DNA of 64,000 bases from positions 1 through 64,000 of the forward strand of contig JAXGGA010001018.1 of the NCBI GenBank assembly GCA_038373865.1, written 5' to 3'. The DNA comes from Uloborus plumipes. Lineage: Eukaryota; Arthropoda; Arachnida; Araneae; Uloboridae. The notes beneath the pieces are model-generated. The model was not told the DNA's origin, did no database searches, and was given only the letters and a program-made list of their open reading frames with translations. A program made the position numbers and the translations under genes. Shown in pieces: positions 35,091-45,848 of the stretch; positions within the stretch are counted from its first letter, which is position 1, and every line of letters starts with the position of its first letter.

Positions 35091-36292
35091 GAACTAAAAA
35101 GAAAAAAATAATACATAATATTTACACACATTTTCTTACCCATACCTATTAACTAACTTTGTTTAACTTTTTCAGAACAAAAATCCACTGAACAAAACAC
35201 TCACTCATAAGATGAACAATATTTTTTAACTTTAAACGATAAACTATTTTAATACTTACCTCATTATATGTTAGTTTCTTAATTTTTAATTGCCTTTTCA
35301 GTCTCATTATATACACTACCTAACCTAACTAGGTTTAATCTTAAAGACTGAACAAAAATTAGTTTTTAATTAAATTAATGCTAAAGGATTCTGTGGGTAG
35401 TCAGTTAGGTTAGGTAACAGATTTTAGAAGGCAGAGACTTCAAAAGGCGGTTAAGAAATTGTATATAATTAGTTAGGTATTAAAATTGTTTATAGTTTAG
35501 TGATTAAAATTAGCGTTTATTTTGCGATTGGGTATCTTATTTAGTGGGTTTTTGTATTGGATTGTAGAAATTTTGGAAAATATTTTATAATTTTCTATTA
35601 GTTGAAAGTGTTTCATTGTTGTGAAGAATGGTAGTTTTGCATGTTTAGAAGATACTGTCGGCCCCGCTTAAACAAATACTGTCGGTTCCAAGAAATATTA
35701 TTCGATTAAACGGGGTATTCGATTAAGCTGGGATCTTTAACATTACGTCTGTGGCATCGGTTCCAAGATATTTTATTCGTATAAGCGGGGTATTCGTTTA
35801 TCCGTTATCCGATTAAGCGGGGACGACAGTACCTAAAAAATTAATGTTTAAGAGTAATATAGTGCTTTTTAAAATTCTTTACGCTATGATACCGGGTAAA
35901 AAAGAAGAAAAAAAATGAGAACATTTTTTTAAAAAATTTTTAATCCCTCCCAAAAAAGCTGAAAATTTACAATTTTTTGGTTTTTCTGGCTTGTTCCTGG
36001 ATCAGAAGGTGTTATTCGATCTCAATATATTTTTTAAAATTTCAGAAGGCTTCACCAATCGTAACTTTTCCGTCCAAGAGCATTAAAATAAGCATTGAAA
36101 CAAAAACTTTAAAAAATTGCTAAAAACACATGAAAATTTTCATTTTTTCAAAATTTCAGGCTCGTTGCGGGAACGGAAGATATTATCCGATTTCAAAAAT
36201 TTTTTTTTTGTTTTGTAAGTCTTCACCAATCGCAACTTTTCCGCACTATTACGATTCGAAAATAAAAACTTTGTTTTTTTCGCTCCACCCTA
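35091..36292 (-). repeat. Right arm of the fold-back element
   Basis: Inverse of 33641-34673, interrupted by a 175 bp MITE plus a duplicated TA (35653-35831). Confidence 0.9.
35655..35829. mobile_element. 175 bp pogo-like MITE inside the right arm
   Basis: Ends are ctgtcg(g/t)ccccgctta in inverse orientation, flanked by TA at 35653-35654 and 35830-35831. The homologous left arm has a single TA with no insert at 34112-34113, so insertion with TA duplication is shown directly. It is internally rich in 'ttaagcgggg'-type words in both orientations. Related in size and sequence style to 45849-46021. Confidence 0.9.
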
Positions 36293-36300
36293 ATATCCAT
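36293..36300. repeat. 8 bp target-site duplication, right copy
   Basis: atatccat, identical to 33633-33640. Confidence 0.9.
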
Positions 36301-37366
36301 TGATATTAAACATTTAAATATCAATGGTATCAATACATCAACCCAAAAACAGCAATATTTGAAAATATCGACTTTCAGAATCATTATGTTTTTATGAACA
36401 TTCCTGTATAATAAACTTTAAAAAAAAATTTTACAACTAAATTCATAGCAATTAATTTATTAATTAAGAAGATGTGTCAACTGGTAAAGTAAAGCTTATA
36501 ATATGAATGTTAATAATTTATTGACATTCCAAATTAAGAAGTGCAATTGGGATAAACAAATGTGTTCATAATTCAAAATTTCTCCTTTTTCTCTTTGCTA
36601 AAACAAGTAAGCGAATGGGTTTTTATATTTTTGACTAGTTTTAACCGTAAACATTGGTCGATGTAACTTTTCAGAGACTTACTGGAATAGAAGATAATTG
36701 AAAGAAAAACTTTTTTATACATGGGTCACTAGCGAAGGTTCTAACATCGCTACTGAAGACAGACATGAAATATAAGTAAATTTTTCTCTCTCTCACTCTG
36801 TTATTCAAACAAAATATTGTAAATTCGTTCGCTAAATAAAGATGTTTCACTGTCGTTGAAAAAATGTTAAGTTGAAACTGATCGAGAAAGATGTAAATGA
36901 AAAAAAAAGGATCACTCCCATTTCGTTACACCAGCATCCAGGGAATAATTATTAAATGGGCTAACTAGGCCATAAATCTGAACTTAATCTTCTTACGGGA
37001 ACTCAAATGGCTAAAGTTGTCTTGTTAATTTCTAAACCTGTAATAGTTCGCTATATAAGGCCCCTCCTCGATCTTTCATTCGCGCCCTGCCTACGTCCAA
37101 GATAATATCTGCAAATCTAAGCTAGATATACTTGTCACACGAACATTGCTTAGCAGGAAGAAGCAGAAACGTTTGTCTGGTGCATACAAAGGATTTGACT
37201 CGTAGTCATATAAAACTGCGAAATAATTATATTTCTTTTTTTTTTCTAATTTTTGAAATAAGTTACTCAATGAAAAATAAGATTTTACATACAGTGCAGT
37301 GATTATCTGAAAATTACTATTTTTAGGTTCATGTGGGAATTTTAGAACACTGAAAATGGTATAAAG
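36301..37366. other. AT-rich stretch with one promoter-like site
   Basis: No supported gene. Around 37040-37110 the sequence is less AT-biased and contains the TATA/Inr pair described separately. Confidence 0.5.
37052..37081 (+). promoter_or_regulatory. Possible TATA + Initiator core promoter
   Basis: tatataagg at 37052-37060 is followed by tcattc at 37076-37081, an exact match to the arthropod Inr TCAKTY with A at 37078. The TATA start lies 26 bases upstream, a little closer than the usual 30-31. No downstream promoter element at the expected offset and no clear coding sequence follows. Could be chance. Confidence 0.25.
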
Positions 37367-37635
37367 CAGTGAGTAACCTCTCTTAAGCGAGGGCTAAGGC
37401 AGGAACATGCAATACACCGCCAACTAGGTTATTTCGATCCATGGATTGCAGTTTCGGGCTTATTATGCACTCATTAGCATGGAATACGAAAATAACCGAG
37501 TTGGAGGCAAAAATCCTCTTATAAAGCAAAGAGAGCGAAAAAAACTGGTAGCTAATGTGAAATTAGAATAGTAGCGAGCGACCGTACTTGGTACGGTACA
37601 ACTCGTACATTTTAACGCAAAGCTTGGGTATATAG
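37367..37635 (+). repeat. Repeat family unit A (full, ~270 bp)
   Basis: Runs from cagtgagtaacc through gggctaaggcaggaacatgc, gttatttcgatccatgga and aaaataaccgagttggaggc to gcgagcgaccgtacttggta. Within the unit, the block before ggttattt and the block after aaataacc are inverse (ccaact..ggttattt / aaataaccgagttgg), so the unit can fold into a hairpin. Confidence 0.8.
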
Positions 37636-37793
37636 CAGTGAGTAACCGCCCCTAAGCAAGGGCTAAGGCAGGAACATGCAATACACCCACAACTCGATTA
37701 TTTCGATCCATGGACTACAGTTTCGTACTTATTATGCACTCATCAGCATGGAGTACGAAAATAACCGAGTTGGAGGCAAAACATGTGCATTAT
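37636..37793 (+). repeat. Repeat family unit B (partial, same orientation)
   Basis: Starts again at cagtgagtaacc, keeps the first ~150 bp of unit A and breaks off after gagttggaggcaaaa. Confidence 0.8.
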
Positions 37794-38112
37794 AAGTACA
37801 AAACTGCAGTCCACGGATCGAAATAACCGAGCTGGTAGTGTATTGCATGTTCCTGCCTTAGCCCTTGTTTAGAAGCAGTTACTCACTGCTTTGTACCCGA
37901 GCTCTGCGTTAAAAGTTACGAGTTGTACCGTACCAAGTATGGTCGCTCGCTAGTATTCTAATTTCACATTAGCTACCAGTTTTTTCGCTCTCTTTGCTCT
38001 ATAAGATGATTTTTGCCTCAAACTCAGTTATTTTCGTATTCCATGCTGATGAGTGCATAATGAACACGAAACTGCAGTCCATGGATCAAAGTAACCGAGT
38101 TGGCGGTGTATT
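37794..38112 (-). repeat. Repeat family unit C (inverted)
   Basis: Inverse copies of both parts of the unit (gttactcactgc; gtaccgtaccaagtatggtc; attagctaccagttttttcg; cagttattttcgtattccat). It mirrors units A and B about a centre near 37793. Fragments of the family also occur at 5662-5740 and about 51764-51845. Confidence 0.8.
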
Positions 38113-41100
38113 GCATATTGAAAATGTTTTCGGCAGAAAAAAAATCATTCACACAAAACCATTTCTCTTTTTTTATAATACCTTTCGCTTGATTAAAAAA
38201 TTGATTCAGTTATTTGTATGGTTTGGGACTGTAAGGTACGGAGCCATGGGTCAGAAGTACTTACCTTGCAAAATTTTTTGATAAATATTTTCTAGTTTTC
38301 GATGAATGTAAAACATCGTGTCCATGTGGTAATATCTACATCGATTTTACGTATCCGAGGAAAGAGATATGTAACTCTAACGTACTTATTTTAATGCTTT
38401 GATTTTACAGTGGAACGTCACAGAACGCATCCTATATTCTGTTCCAATTAAATCCAACACTTTCGCGTAATTTTCACAATAAATGAAACAGCTAATTTGT
38501 TTTATAATGCGAAAATTTCCTTTAAATTTTATTCTAACGCATCCCTCTCACAAATTGCCTCACAAGCTATAGCAAAACAAATAACTTCTGTGTCGTCGAG
38601 TTGAAATGAAGGAAAATGCTAGCACATTAAATTAATGTCCTTTATGGTGGTTGAATATAAGGAGATTCGGACGCTTATAGAAATGACAACCGTTTGGAGA
38701 TTCATTCCTTACTTAGCATTCAAGAACATTTTTCTGGTAGTAGAAACTCAGATTATTACGAAAGGATTTATATGAAGTTGTAGTTAAGAATTCTAAGGGG
38801 TAAAACTTTCGAATTTTATATATCTGTCAATTTATTTTACAGTGAGTTAACCATTGTAATAAATATATATGTATTCTATTAATATTTAGGGAAAAAACAT
38901 CTACAAATAAATATAGGGATAAATATGCATGGAAAACTAAAAGTCTTGCTTACCACAAAAAGTGATAAACTGTGTGTTATCCTGATCATGTTATTGGTTA
39001 AATTTTTAAACTAATTTAAACTGAAATGCTGTGAAGTTAATGTAATTTAAACTAAAATATTAATTAAAATATAGATTAAATATGCACTTTAAGGCAAAGG
39101 TATTTTTAGAATATGCTTGAAATACAGTCTTCCGTTAAAATAGAAGTGACTTTATGTATACATTTGATGCTGCCATACTTGTTTGACGATTTATAGCAAG
39201 ATTCGTAACAAAAAAAAAGGTAACTTTTTTAAAGTCTCTTTCAACAAGAAGGAAAACATTTCTTGGGAGAAAACATATTTCCTAGTAACATAGCATCCTT
39301 GCTAATGACAAACATATGCTATGCAAAAGATTGGCAAAACAGAAGTGTATAGTACTATTCAGATACTTCGAAATGTGCCCAGTTGCTTAATCGCAAAGTA
39401 GTTGAGTCATTCTGGCTCACAAATTAAAATAACGTTTAAAACACGTGTACTTAAAATGTATTTATTCATTAATTTATTTGTGCAACATGAAAGTGTTTTA
39501 AGTAGTTTTTAGTATAAAAATACATAACATTATTAATAGCTATCTAGCAGTGATATCCTACTCTAATTTGCACTACAAAGGTTAGATTAATTCATTATCT
39601 TAGTATGTTCACTAACATTTCACAAAACAGCTAAATTATCGAATACTAGAAAGTTACCGGATAACTTCTCAGACATGCAAATATCTGTAACAAACATATC
39701 AGTGAAAAACACAATTTTCAGAACTAATATTGTAAGGTGTCTGCTCAATGTGCTAGATTAGGTCAACGGGAAACAGTACATCGTTATTTATTTCGCTGCT
39801 GTAAATTTTCTTATCGTATACAGAATCGCATGTCACCATGTTAGGCTGAACAACTTCTTCCTATGCCCTACTGCTATAAAATGAAATAAATTTACAAACT
39901 CTAAGGCTTCTTCCGTTAAATTTACCTGCTGAATACCTATTTTACTCAAGTTAAACACTTTAGAACACTATTTTCTGTATTTCTTAGGAGGAATCATGTT
40001 TGTTTGGCAGGCAGTAAATATTTACCGGTAACGTGTTACCGGTGATACTTACGCTGTTACGGGCAACCATAGGCCCATAGGCAAGAAAAAAAAGGAACTA
40101 TTTCCAAAGTTACGCTGTCCTAAATTTAAAAAAAAAAGATATTGTTAAACATTCATAACACAAAAAATGAAAGAACATTCATAATTAAAAGCCAAAACTT
40201 TGTATTCAAAAAGCACTATATATGAACACGAAAATTTTCCTACAAGAACAATTGTTTGGCATTTTTCCTTTTTCTAATTACCACTGCTTTACCCACGTGT
40301 GCCAACGCTCCAATCTGAAACTGCTGCCGAATTCCTCCCTTCCTTGAGCACCAATTTTGCTGGAGGGAAGAATAGAACTCGCACTCCTCCCTTACCCATT
40401 CCTGAAATGCCTTTGTGTTTTATAACACAATGGCAAAGCAAGCTTTTGTGGCAATCCTGAAATAAAAGGGGAATGTTACACATTAAACTAACGTCATTAC
40501 AACTTGTGAATAAAAGGAAATGCGAACACTAGAAGGAGTGACAATTCTTTCAGGACGAATACTATGTATTTGATATTCAAATTAAGTAACCTATTCCCTA
40601 CAAAGAGGAATTTCAGTGAAAATAAGGTGTTGCATTTAAAGTCTTGTTTTCAATTTCTTTGGGTTGAAGAGTTTTGTCGCTGAGAAAGTGGGACTACATA
40701 ACTCGCTATATCTTTCGAACGAGTTATAAATATATTTCCCCTCCGTACCAAATTAGTTGTTGCATTTGAATACTTTGTACTTATTAAAGATGGTTTTATG
40801 ATCTTGTTTTAATATTTTTAAAATATTTCAGTGTGTCTATACTATAAATGACCAACATGTACTTACCAAGTACTCCAGTCTTCCCTCTTTAAATCACTGC
40901 AGAATCAGTTTTTAAAATCCAAGCCAAGTTCGTAGATTCTTAAGCCACGTTGCAGTTTGTACAGACTCACAAAATATTGCATCAGAAATATGAATAAGCA
41001 TTCTTTAGCTAGAAGATAGTTTTGTGATTACTTGTAGGGGCTCCTTACATTTTGGGGAACCCCGGATTGTTGACATTAGTTTCATACTGACGTTAGGAAA

Positions 41101-41154
41101 GAAACAATAAGTATGGAGGTTTTTAAATGCTATTCAGTTATAGCACAATGCATT
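38113..41154. other. AT-rich gene-free stretch
   Basis: No supported gene or element. A small inverted word (taccggtaacgtgttaccggt) lies near 40022-40043. A frame of 64 residues near 40289-40483 (minus) is not recognised. Confidence 0.5.
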
Positions 41155-41435
41155 CACTGTAAAAAAAAAATGCTGTTTTTGCAGTTATGCAGCTAATTTT
41201 TAGTAATAAAATGTAAAATAATTTACAGTAATAAGCTGTAAGATTACTAATTTTACAATAAGAAACTGTAAAATAATTAAATTTACAGTAATAAGCTGTA
41301 AGATTACTAATTTTGCAATAAGAAACTGTAAAATTGCTCGTTTTACAGTTTTATGATTGTGCATTTTACAGTTTTAAATTGGAATCTCGGCTGCCAGTAT
41401 TATACTGTAAAAACAACAGTTCATTTTTTACAGTG
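41155..41435. mobile_element. 'ctgtaaa' family MITE, copy 4
   Basis: Starts cactgtaaaaaaaa and ends aatgaactgttgttttt in inverse (ttcattttttacagtg). Inside, a block of about 52 bp (tttacagtaataagctgtaa then gattactaatttt) is duplicated in tandem at about 41231-41335. No target duplication was identified. The element ends 8 bases before the Tc1-type transposon. Confidence 0.7.
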
Positions 41436-41474
41436 CTGAAATACACTGAAGTGACAAAAGTCATGGGATACCTC

Positions 41475-42521
41475 TTAATATCGTGTCGGCCCTCCTTTTG
41501 CCCGGCGAAGTGCAACAACTCGACGTGGCATGGACTCAACAAGTCGTTGCAAGTCTTCTGCAGGAATATTGAGCCATGCTGTCTCGATAGACGTCCATAA
41601 TTGTGAAAGCGTTGATGGGGCAGGATTTTGGGCACGAACAGACCTCTCGATGGTGTCCCATAAATGCTCAATGGGATTCATGTCGGGCGATCTAGGTGGC
41701 CAAATCATTCGTTGGAATTGTCCAGAATTTTCTTCAAACCAATTGCGAACAGTTGTGGCCCGGTGACATGGCGCATTGTCATCCATAAAAATCCCATCGT
41801 TGTTTGGGTACATGAAGTCCATGAATGGCTGCAAGTGATCTCCAAGTAGCTGCACATAAGCATTTCCAGTCAATGTTCGGTCCAGTCGCACTAGAGGACC
41901 AAGTCCATGCCATGAAAAAACAGCCCACACCATTACGGAGCCACCACCAGCTTGAACAGTGCCTTGCTGACAGTTTGGGTCCATGGCTTCGTGGGGTCTG
42001 CGCCACACTCGAACCCTACCATCGGCTCTTACCAGCTGAAATCGTGACTCATCGGACCAGGCCACGGTTTTCCATTCATCTAGGGACCAACCGATATGCT
42101 CACGTGCCCACGAGAGTCGCTGCAAGCGATGTCGTTCTGTCAGTAAAGGCACTCGAGTCGGTCTTCTGCTGGAATAGCCCAAGAAATCCAAATTTCTCCG
42201 CACAGTTCTAGCAGACACGTCCATTGTACGTCCCACATTGATTTCTACGGTGATTTGACGCAGTGTTGCTTGTCTGTTAGAATTTACGACTCTTTGCAGA
42301 CGTCGCCGGTCTCGATCTTTAAGTGCAGGCGGTCGACCACTGCGCTGTCCATGGTGGGATGTTATGCCTGAAATTTCATACTCTCGGCACACTCTTGACA
42401 CAGTGGATCTGGGAATGTTGAATTCTCTAACGATTTCCGAAATGTCATGACCCATGCGTCTAGCTCCAACTAACATTCCGCGTTCAAAGTCTGTTAATTC
42501 ACGTCGTGCGGTCATCATCAC
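41475..42521 (-). CDS. Tc1/mariner transposase, intact, 348 aa
   Basis: Catalyses cut-and-paste excision and insertion of its own element at TA sites; acts in the nucleus on the 27 bp ends. The N-terminal ~110 residues form a bipartite paired-like helix-turn-helix region (ISEIVREFNIPRSTVSRVCR, then a GRPP linker at residues 62-65, then LRQITVEINVGRTMDVSART). The catalytic core follows: WSDES with D157, FMDDNAPCH with D248, NPIEHLW with E285, and GGGSVMVWA before the second Asp. I count 36 residues between D248 and E285, two more than classical Tc1 (DD34E), matching the published DD36E group ('Incomer'). Length is normal for the superfamily. Three consecutive Met codons open the frame; the first is used here. 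No stops or frameshifts. Confidence 0.95.
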   Translation of the reverse strand: MMMTARRELTDFERGMLVGARRMGHDISEIVREFNIPRSTVSRVCREYEISGITSHHGQRSGRPPALKDRDRRRLQRVVNSNRQATLRQITVEINVGRTMDVSARTVRRNLDFLGYSSRRPTRVPLLTERHRLQRLSWAREHIGWSLDEWKTVAWSDESRFQLVRADGRVRVWRRPHEAMDPNCQQGTVQAGGGSVMVWAVFSWHGLGPLVRLDRTLTGNAYVQLLGDHLQPFMDFMYPNNDGIFMDDNAPCHRATTVRNWFEENSGQFQRMIWPPRSPDMNPIEHLWDTIERSVRAQNPAPSTLSQLWTSIETAWLNIPAEDLQRLVESMPRRVVALRRAKGGPTRY

Positions 42522-42554
42522 GTTAAAACCTCTTCACATGAATAACTTGAACAG

Positions 42555-42589
42555 AAATGAAAGCTCTGTAAAAGCACTGCGCATTTATA
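42555..42589 (-). promoter_or_regulatory. Transposase core promoter (TATA + Inr)
   Basis: On the minus strand tataaatgc (42589-42581) is followed by tcattt (42560-42555), a match to the arthropod Initiator with A+1 at 42558. The TATA starts exactly 31 bases upstream of that A, the preferred spacing. The predicted 5' leader before the first ATG is 36 bases. Both elements lie inside the transposon ends. Confidence 0.6.
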
Positions 42590-42663
42590 CCTGTTCTATG
42601 CGATGCTACTGCCATCTGAAAATTTGCATATTGCTATCCCATGACTTTTGTCACTTCAGTGTA

Positions 42664-45356
42664 TCTTTACAATGTTTAAATAAACGGATAAATACATCTG
42701 TTCCATTATTTAGTATAAAAGTAGACAGCTTTACTGATTAAATATGATTTTGCATAAAAGTGTTGACAAGCCAAGTTTAGCAAAATTATTCGGGACAAGA
42801 ATGCATTAGACACTAGATCAGCCAATAATTTTCTTCCGAAGGGAATTTTTAGTCGAAAAGTTTTTATATACACTACCGTTCTAGTATTAGTAATCAGATT
42901 ACAAACAGGTTTCCAGAAATGTTAATTCCTTAAAACCTTTCTTCACAACAGCACTAAATATTGTATATTCTTGCCTATAACGTGCATGATCAGTTTCACG
43001 AAATACTTAAAATGATTCAGAGTTTATTTAGAGTTCTGAATTTCTGACGAGTTATTTTGGAACAGAACGTGATTTTACACGTAGAGTACATTTATAGGAT
43101 CATCGTGTTTAGGATTAATAAACAGAATTTGATGATAGGACAAACTATATAGCAAAATAAAGTTTCACCTCATTTTTGTTGTTTTACGATATTGAAAATA
43201 TTTTCTTTTAGAAGTATATTATTTATCTTAAAAAGCGTTCAGCTACATGGAGAAACATAAATGTTTATTATTTGCATTTTCTTGTTGTATACTTTATATA
43301 CATAAAATTCACACACGTAAACACGTATAACACATTTCTAGAGAAAGATAATTAGCTAGCTAAAACTAAAAAAGATATCCACAATTGTGAAAAATAATAT
43401 CTGCAGATATTTCCGATACAGCTCTCTTAATTATTTGCCTGAGAGAGAAAAACTCCGGAAACGGGAATAAAGCTAATTTAATGGGTGAATTCTTTCTTCT
43501 CTTTGTCGATAACATTATCGTTTCATACATTGCCTTATCGATATTTGTAATGTGTATTTTATCACTAAGCTACGTTTTTCTTTTGCGTATTTTTTTTTAA
43601 ATACAAAAGGTGAAAAGAGGCAACATGATTCGAAAGTAAATTCCTCAAGTAACTAAATTTATACTTTGGAGATTAAAGAGTTATTATGTATGCAATTTTT
43701 TCAAAGGTCAAGACTTAACAAATAGTTGTCATTAAACTTAAATAGGTATAAGTATCGTGGAAGAAAATATGGATATATCTAAGTTAATATTTTCAACCAG
43801 AAAAAAGCAATATCCAACACAGCGTAGGTTAATAGATAAATACTTTTTGTGACTAAAAGCCATAGCAAGACCAGAACAGTGTAAAATAGTAACGAAAGGG
43901 CCATAAAATTGTAGATAAAATGCAAAAGAAAACTTTAAAACTTGTTGAAAATCATTACAAGAAGTACAGTTTTAAGGAGGTTGAAATATAATTTAGATGC
44001 AGCAAAATATTATTTTATTAACACGGCCTTGATAATTATTTTTGTACTTGATGCTTTTCATAACAAACGACTACAAGACGCAAAGAAACATTAATTGCTT
44101 GTGTGTGTGTACTGATATATAGTTTAATCTTCTTGTAAAAAGGTAATGAGATTTTTAAAGAGATAGATTATAAAGATATATTTTAAAGAGATAACGCATT
44201 GTTATAATTGTTTTGTTAAAAAATAATCAAGAATCGTAACAACAACGTAATTCATATTGATTCAACAAAATCATACATACTAGCAAAAACAAAATAAAAC
44301 TTCTGCAAATTACGCAACGAATAGCTAAAAGAAATCTATTTTCCTTTTATTTTTTTTTAATTTACAGATCATAATTTGCATTTACTTTGTTTAGGATTTG
44401 TTCTTAAAAAATATTAGTTTCTTCTCTTTTTTAAATATTACTGATTAATTTAAATGCTATGTTTCTTAACAATTCTTTGACCTTTAATCTTTAAATTTAA
44501 TTCAATGAAAACGTTTTAACGTTAGAAACCAAGAATTTCTAACATTAGTTATCGAATAAACAAGTCTTTAGAATTACAAATAAGTTGAAACTTAAATACG
44601 TACGTCATATAGAAATGAAAGCTCTAGCAGGCGTTAATAACGTTGCATGTTTGAAATAGTAAATGGGGTTTTATAGAAACGATGACTATTATACATACGC
44701 AAATATTTATTAGACAAATAACTAAAGAGCGATAGATATGTGTAACACTTTGGGAATTTGAATTAACGACAACAACTAAACTAATTTAACCATAGAAAAC
44801 TCGGGCGTTTTATCGCGTCTCTAGATTAATTCCACGCAGCTAGGCAATCAGCAAAAAAAAAAGAAACCATTTAACTTTATTGTACTACAAAATTTATTCG
44901 AAGAAATAAAAACACTTAAAAACACTTACCATCGCTGTGTGGACTCTGCAACCGTCTTTCGTCAGCTGTTCTTTTCTCTTTAAGCGTGAAGAATTAATTT
45001 GGATAAATGCCCCGTGATTAGAGATTGTTTCAAGCCCTGCGTGTAAATATATGCTCTTCGTAAGGCAGCAATTTAATCTTGTGTAGTGTACAGTTGTGAT
45101 GCAATTAATTTTCCCATTTCTTTTGTGAAATAGCGTGCCATCTTCTAAATGAGGTTTTGGATCAATGTTAGCCGGCTCTGATTGTTTTACCTTAAAACCG
45201 AATGGTATGCAAGAAAAGATTGTAGTAACAAAGGATTTAGAAAGTGCATTTTTATTTAGGTATTACTGGAACTAGGTTTTTGACCGAGGTTTCATTTTGG
45301 TTACTGATGTCCGTTTTTCCAGACTTCAGTTTTCTTACAGTTCGTATTCATAAAAT
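42664..45356. other. AT-rich gene-free stretch with one exon-like site
   Basis: No recognised protein or element. Around 44930-45060 the composition is less AT-rich and a possible 48-base exon can be drawn on the minus strand. Confidence 0.45.
44930..44977 (-). CDS. Possible 48-base microexon (speculative)
   Basis: On the minus strand a strong donor (gatg|gtaagtg, gt at 44929-44928) ends a segment that begins after ttcacgcttaaag. The length of 48 bases is divisible by three, and the phase-1 reading, KRTADERRLQSPHSD, has no stop and is hydrophilic like many alternative exons. The acceptor is weak, and strong donors occur by chance many times in a window this size. No family is recognised. Confidence 0.15.
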
Positions 45357-45530
45357 ACAGTGAACTCTCACTTATACGCCGTCTCATTTATGCGTATTTT
45401 TCACTTGTACGACAATTTTAAATGGTCCAGTACTTAGCATAGCAAAATAATGATAGTATCATTCGTTTATGCATCAGTCTAAAGATAAATATTTCACTTA
45501 TGAGCCGAATTTTCCCTAAATTGCAAAAAA
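45357..45530. repeat. Possible one-ended pogo-like remnant
   Basis: acagtgaactctcacttata, then cgccgtctcatttatgcg and acttgtacgac, has the style of pogo-type termini (cagtg..ctc..ttatacg), repeated as degenerate internal words. No inverse partner was found within the next kilobase. It ends at the A-run at 45527-45541. Confidence 0.3.
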
Positions 45531-45848
45531 AAAAAAAAAATCTTTGAAAAAATAAGCATTTTTCTTCACTTTCCTCTTTTATCTTTTGCCTTCATTGCTC
45601 ATGGAAGGCATTTTTTCAGCATGAACTAGAGTTCGGAGAGGGACACATATCTATTATGCATCGTTTTTAAGGGAACAGTTTGTTAGGTATGCTGCAATTT
45701 TTGTTTTCTCTTTATCATTGTAGTTACTTTACAGTAATTGCCAAAACGCAGTAATAAATCCCTTTTCTATAGAAACATTTTTATTCATTCCCTCATTAGA
45801 AAGAAACTATATTGCGTCTTAGCCCCTTAAATATTCTTTTTACTTATA

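Larger units (their letters stand above)
33641..36292. mobile_element. Fold-back DNA transposon with ~1 kb inverted arms
   Basis: The left arm 33641-34673 and right arm 35091-36292 are inverse copies; without a nested insert the right arm is about 1025 bp against 1033 for the left. The termini are tagggtggagcgaaaaaaac, and an exact 8 bp duplication flanks the element. The outer ~300 bp of the arms differ at only a couple of positions, while the inner ends are clearly more diverged. Each arm carries two internal repeats of a 'ggaaaagtt(g/a)cgattggtgaag' block. An 8 bp duplication and a tAgGG start fit a hAT-like element; P-type elements also make 8 bp duplications. The core (34674-35090) has no recognised transposase. 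Confidence 0.9.
41444..42661 (-). mobile_element. Complete Tc1/mariner-type transposon (DD36E)
   Basis: 1218 bp bounded by perfect 27 bp inverted repeats (cactgaagtgacaaaagtca then tgggata), each beside a TA (41442-41443 and 42662-42663). It carries one intact transposase gene and a matching promoter on the minus strand. Perfect ends and an unbroken frame indicate a recent arrival, possibly still mobile. Confidence 0.95.
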
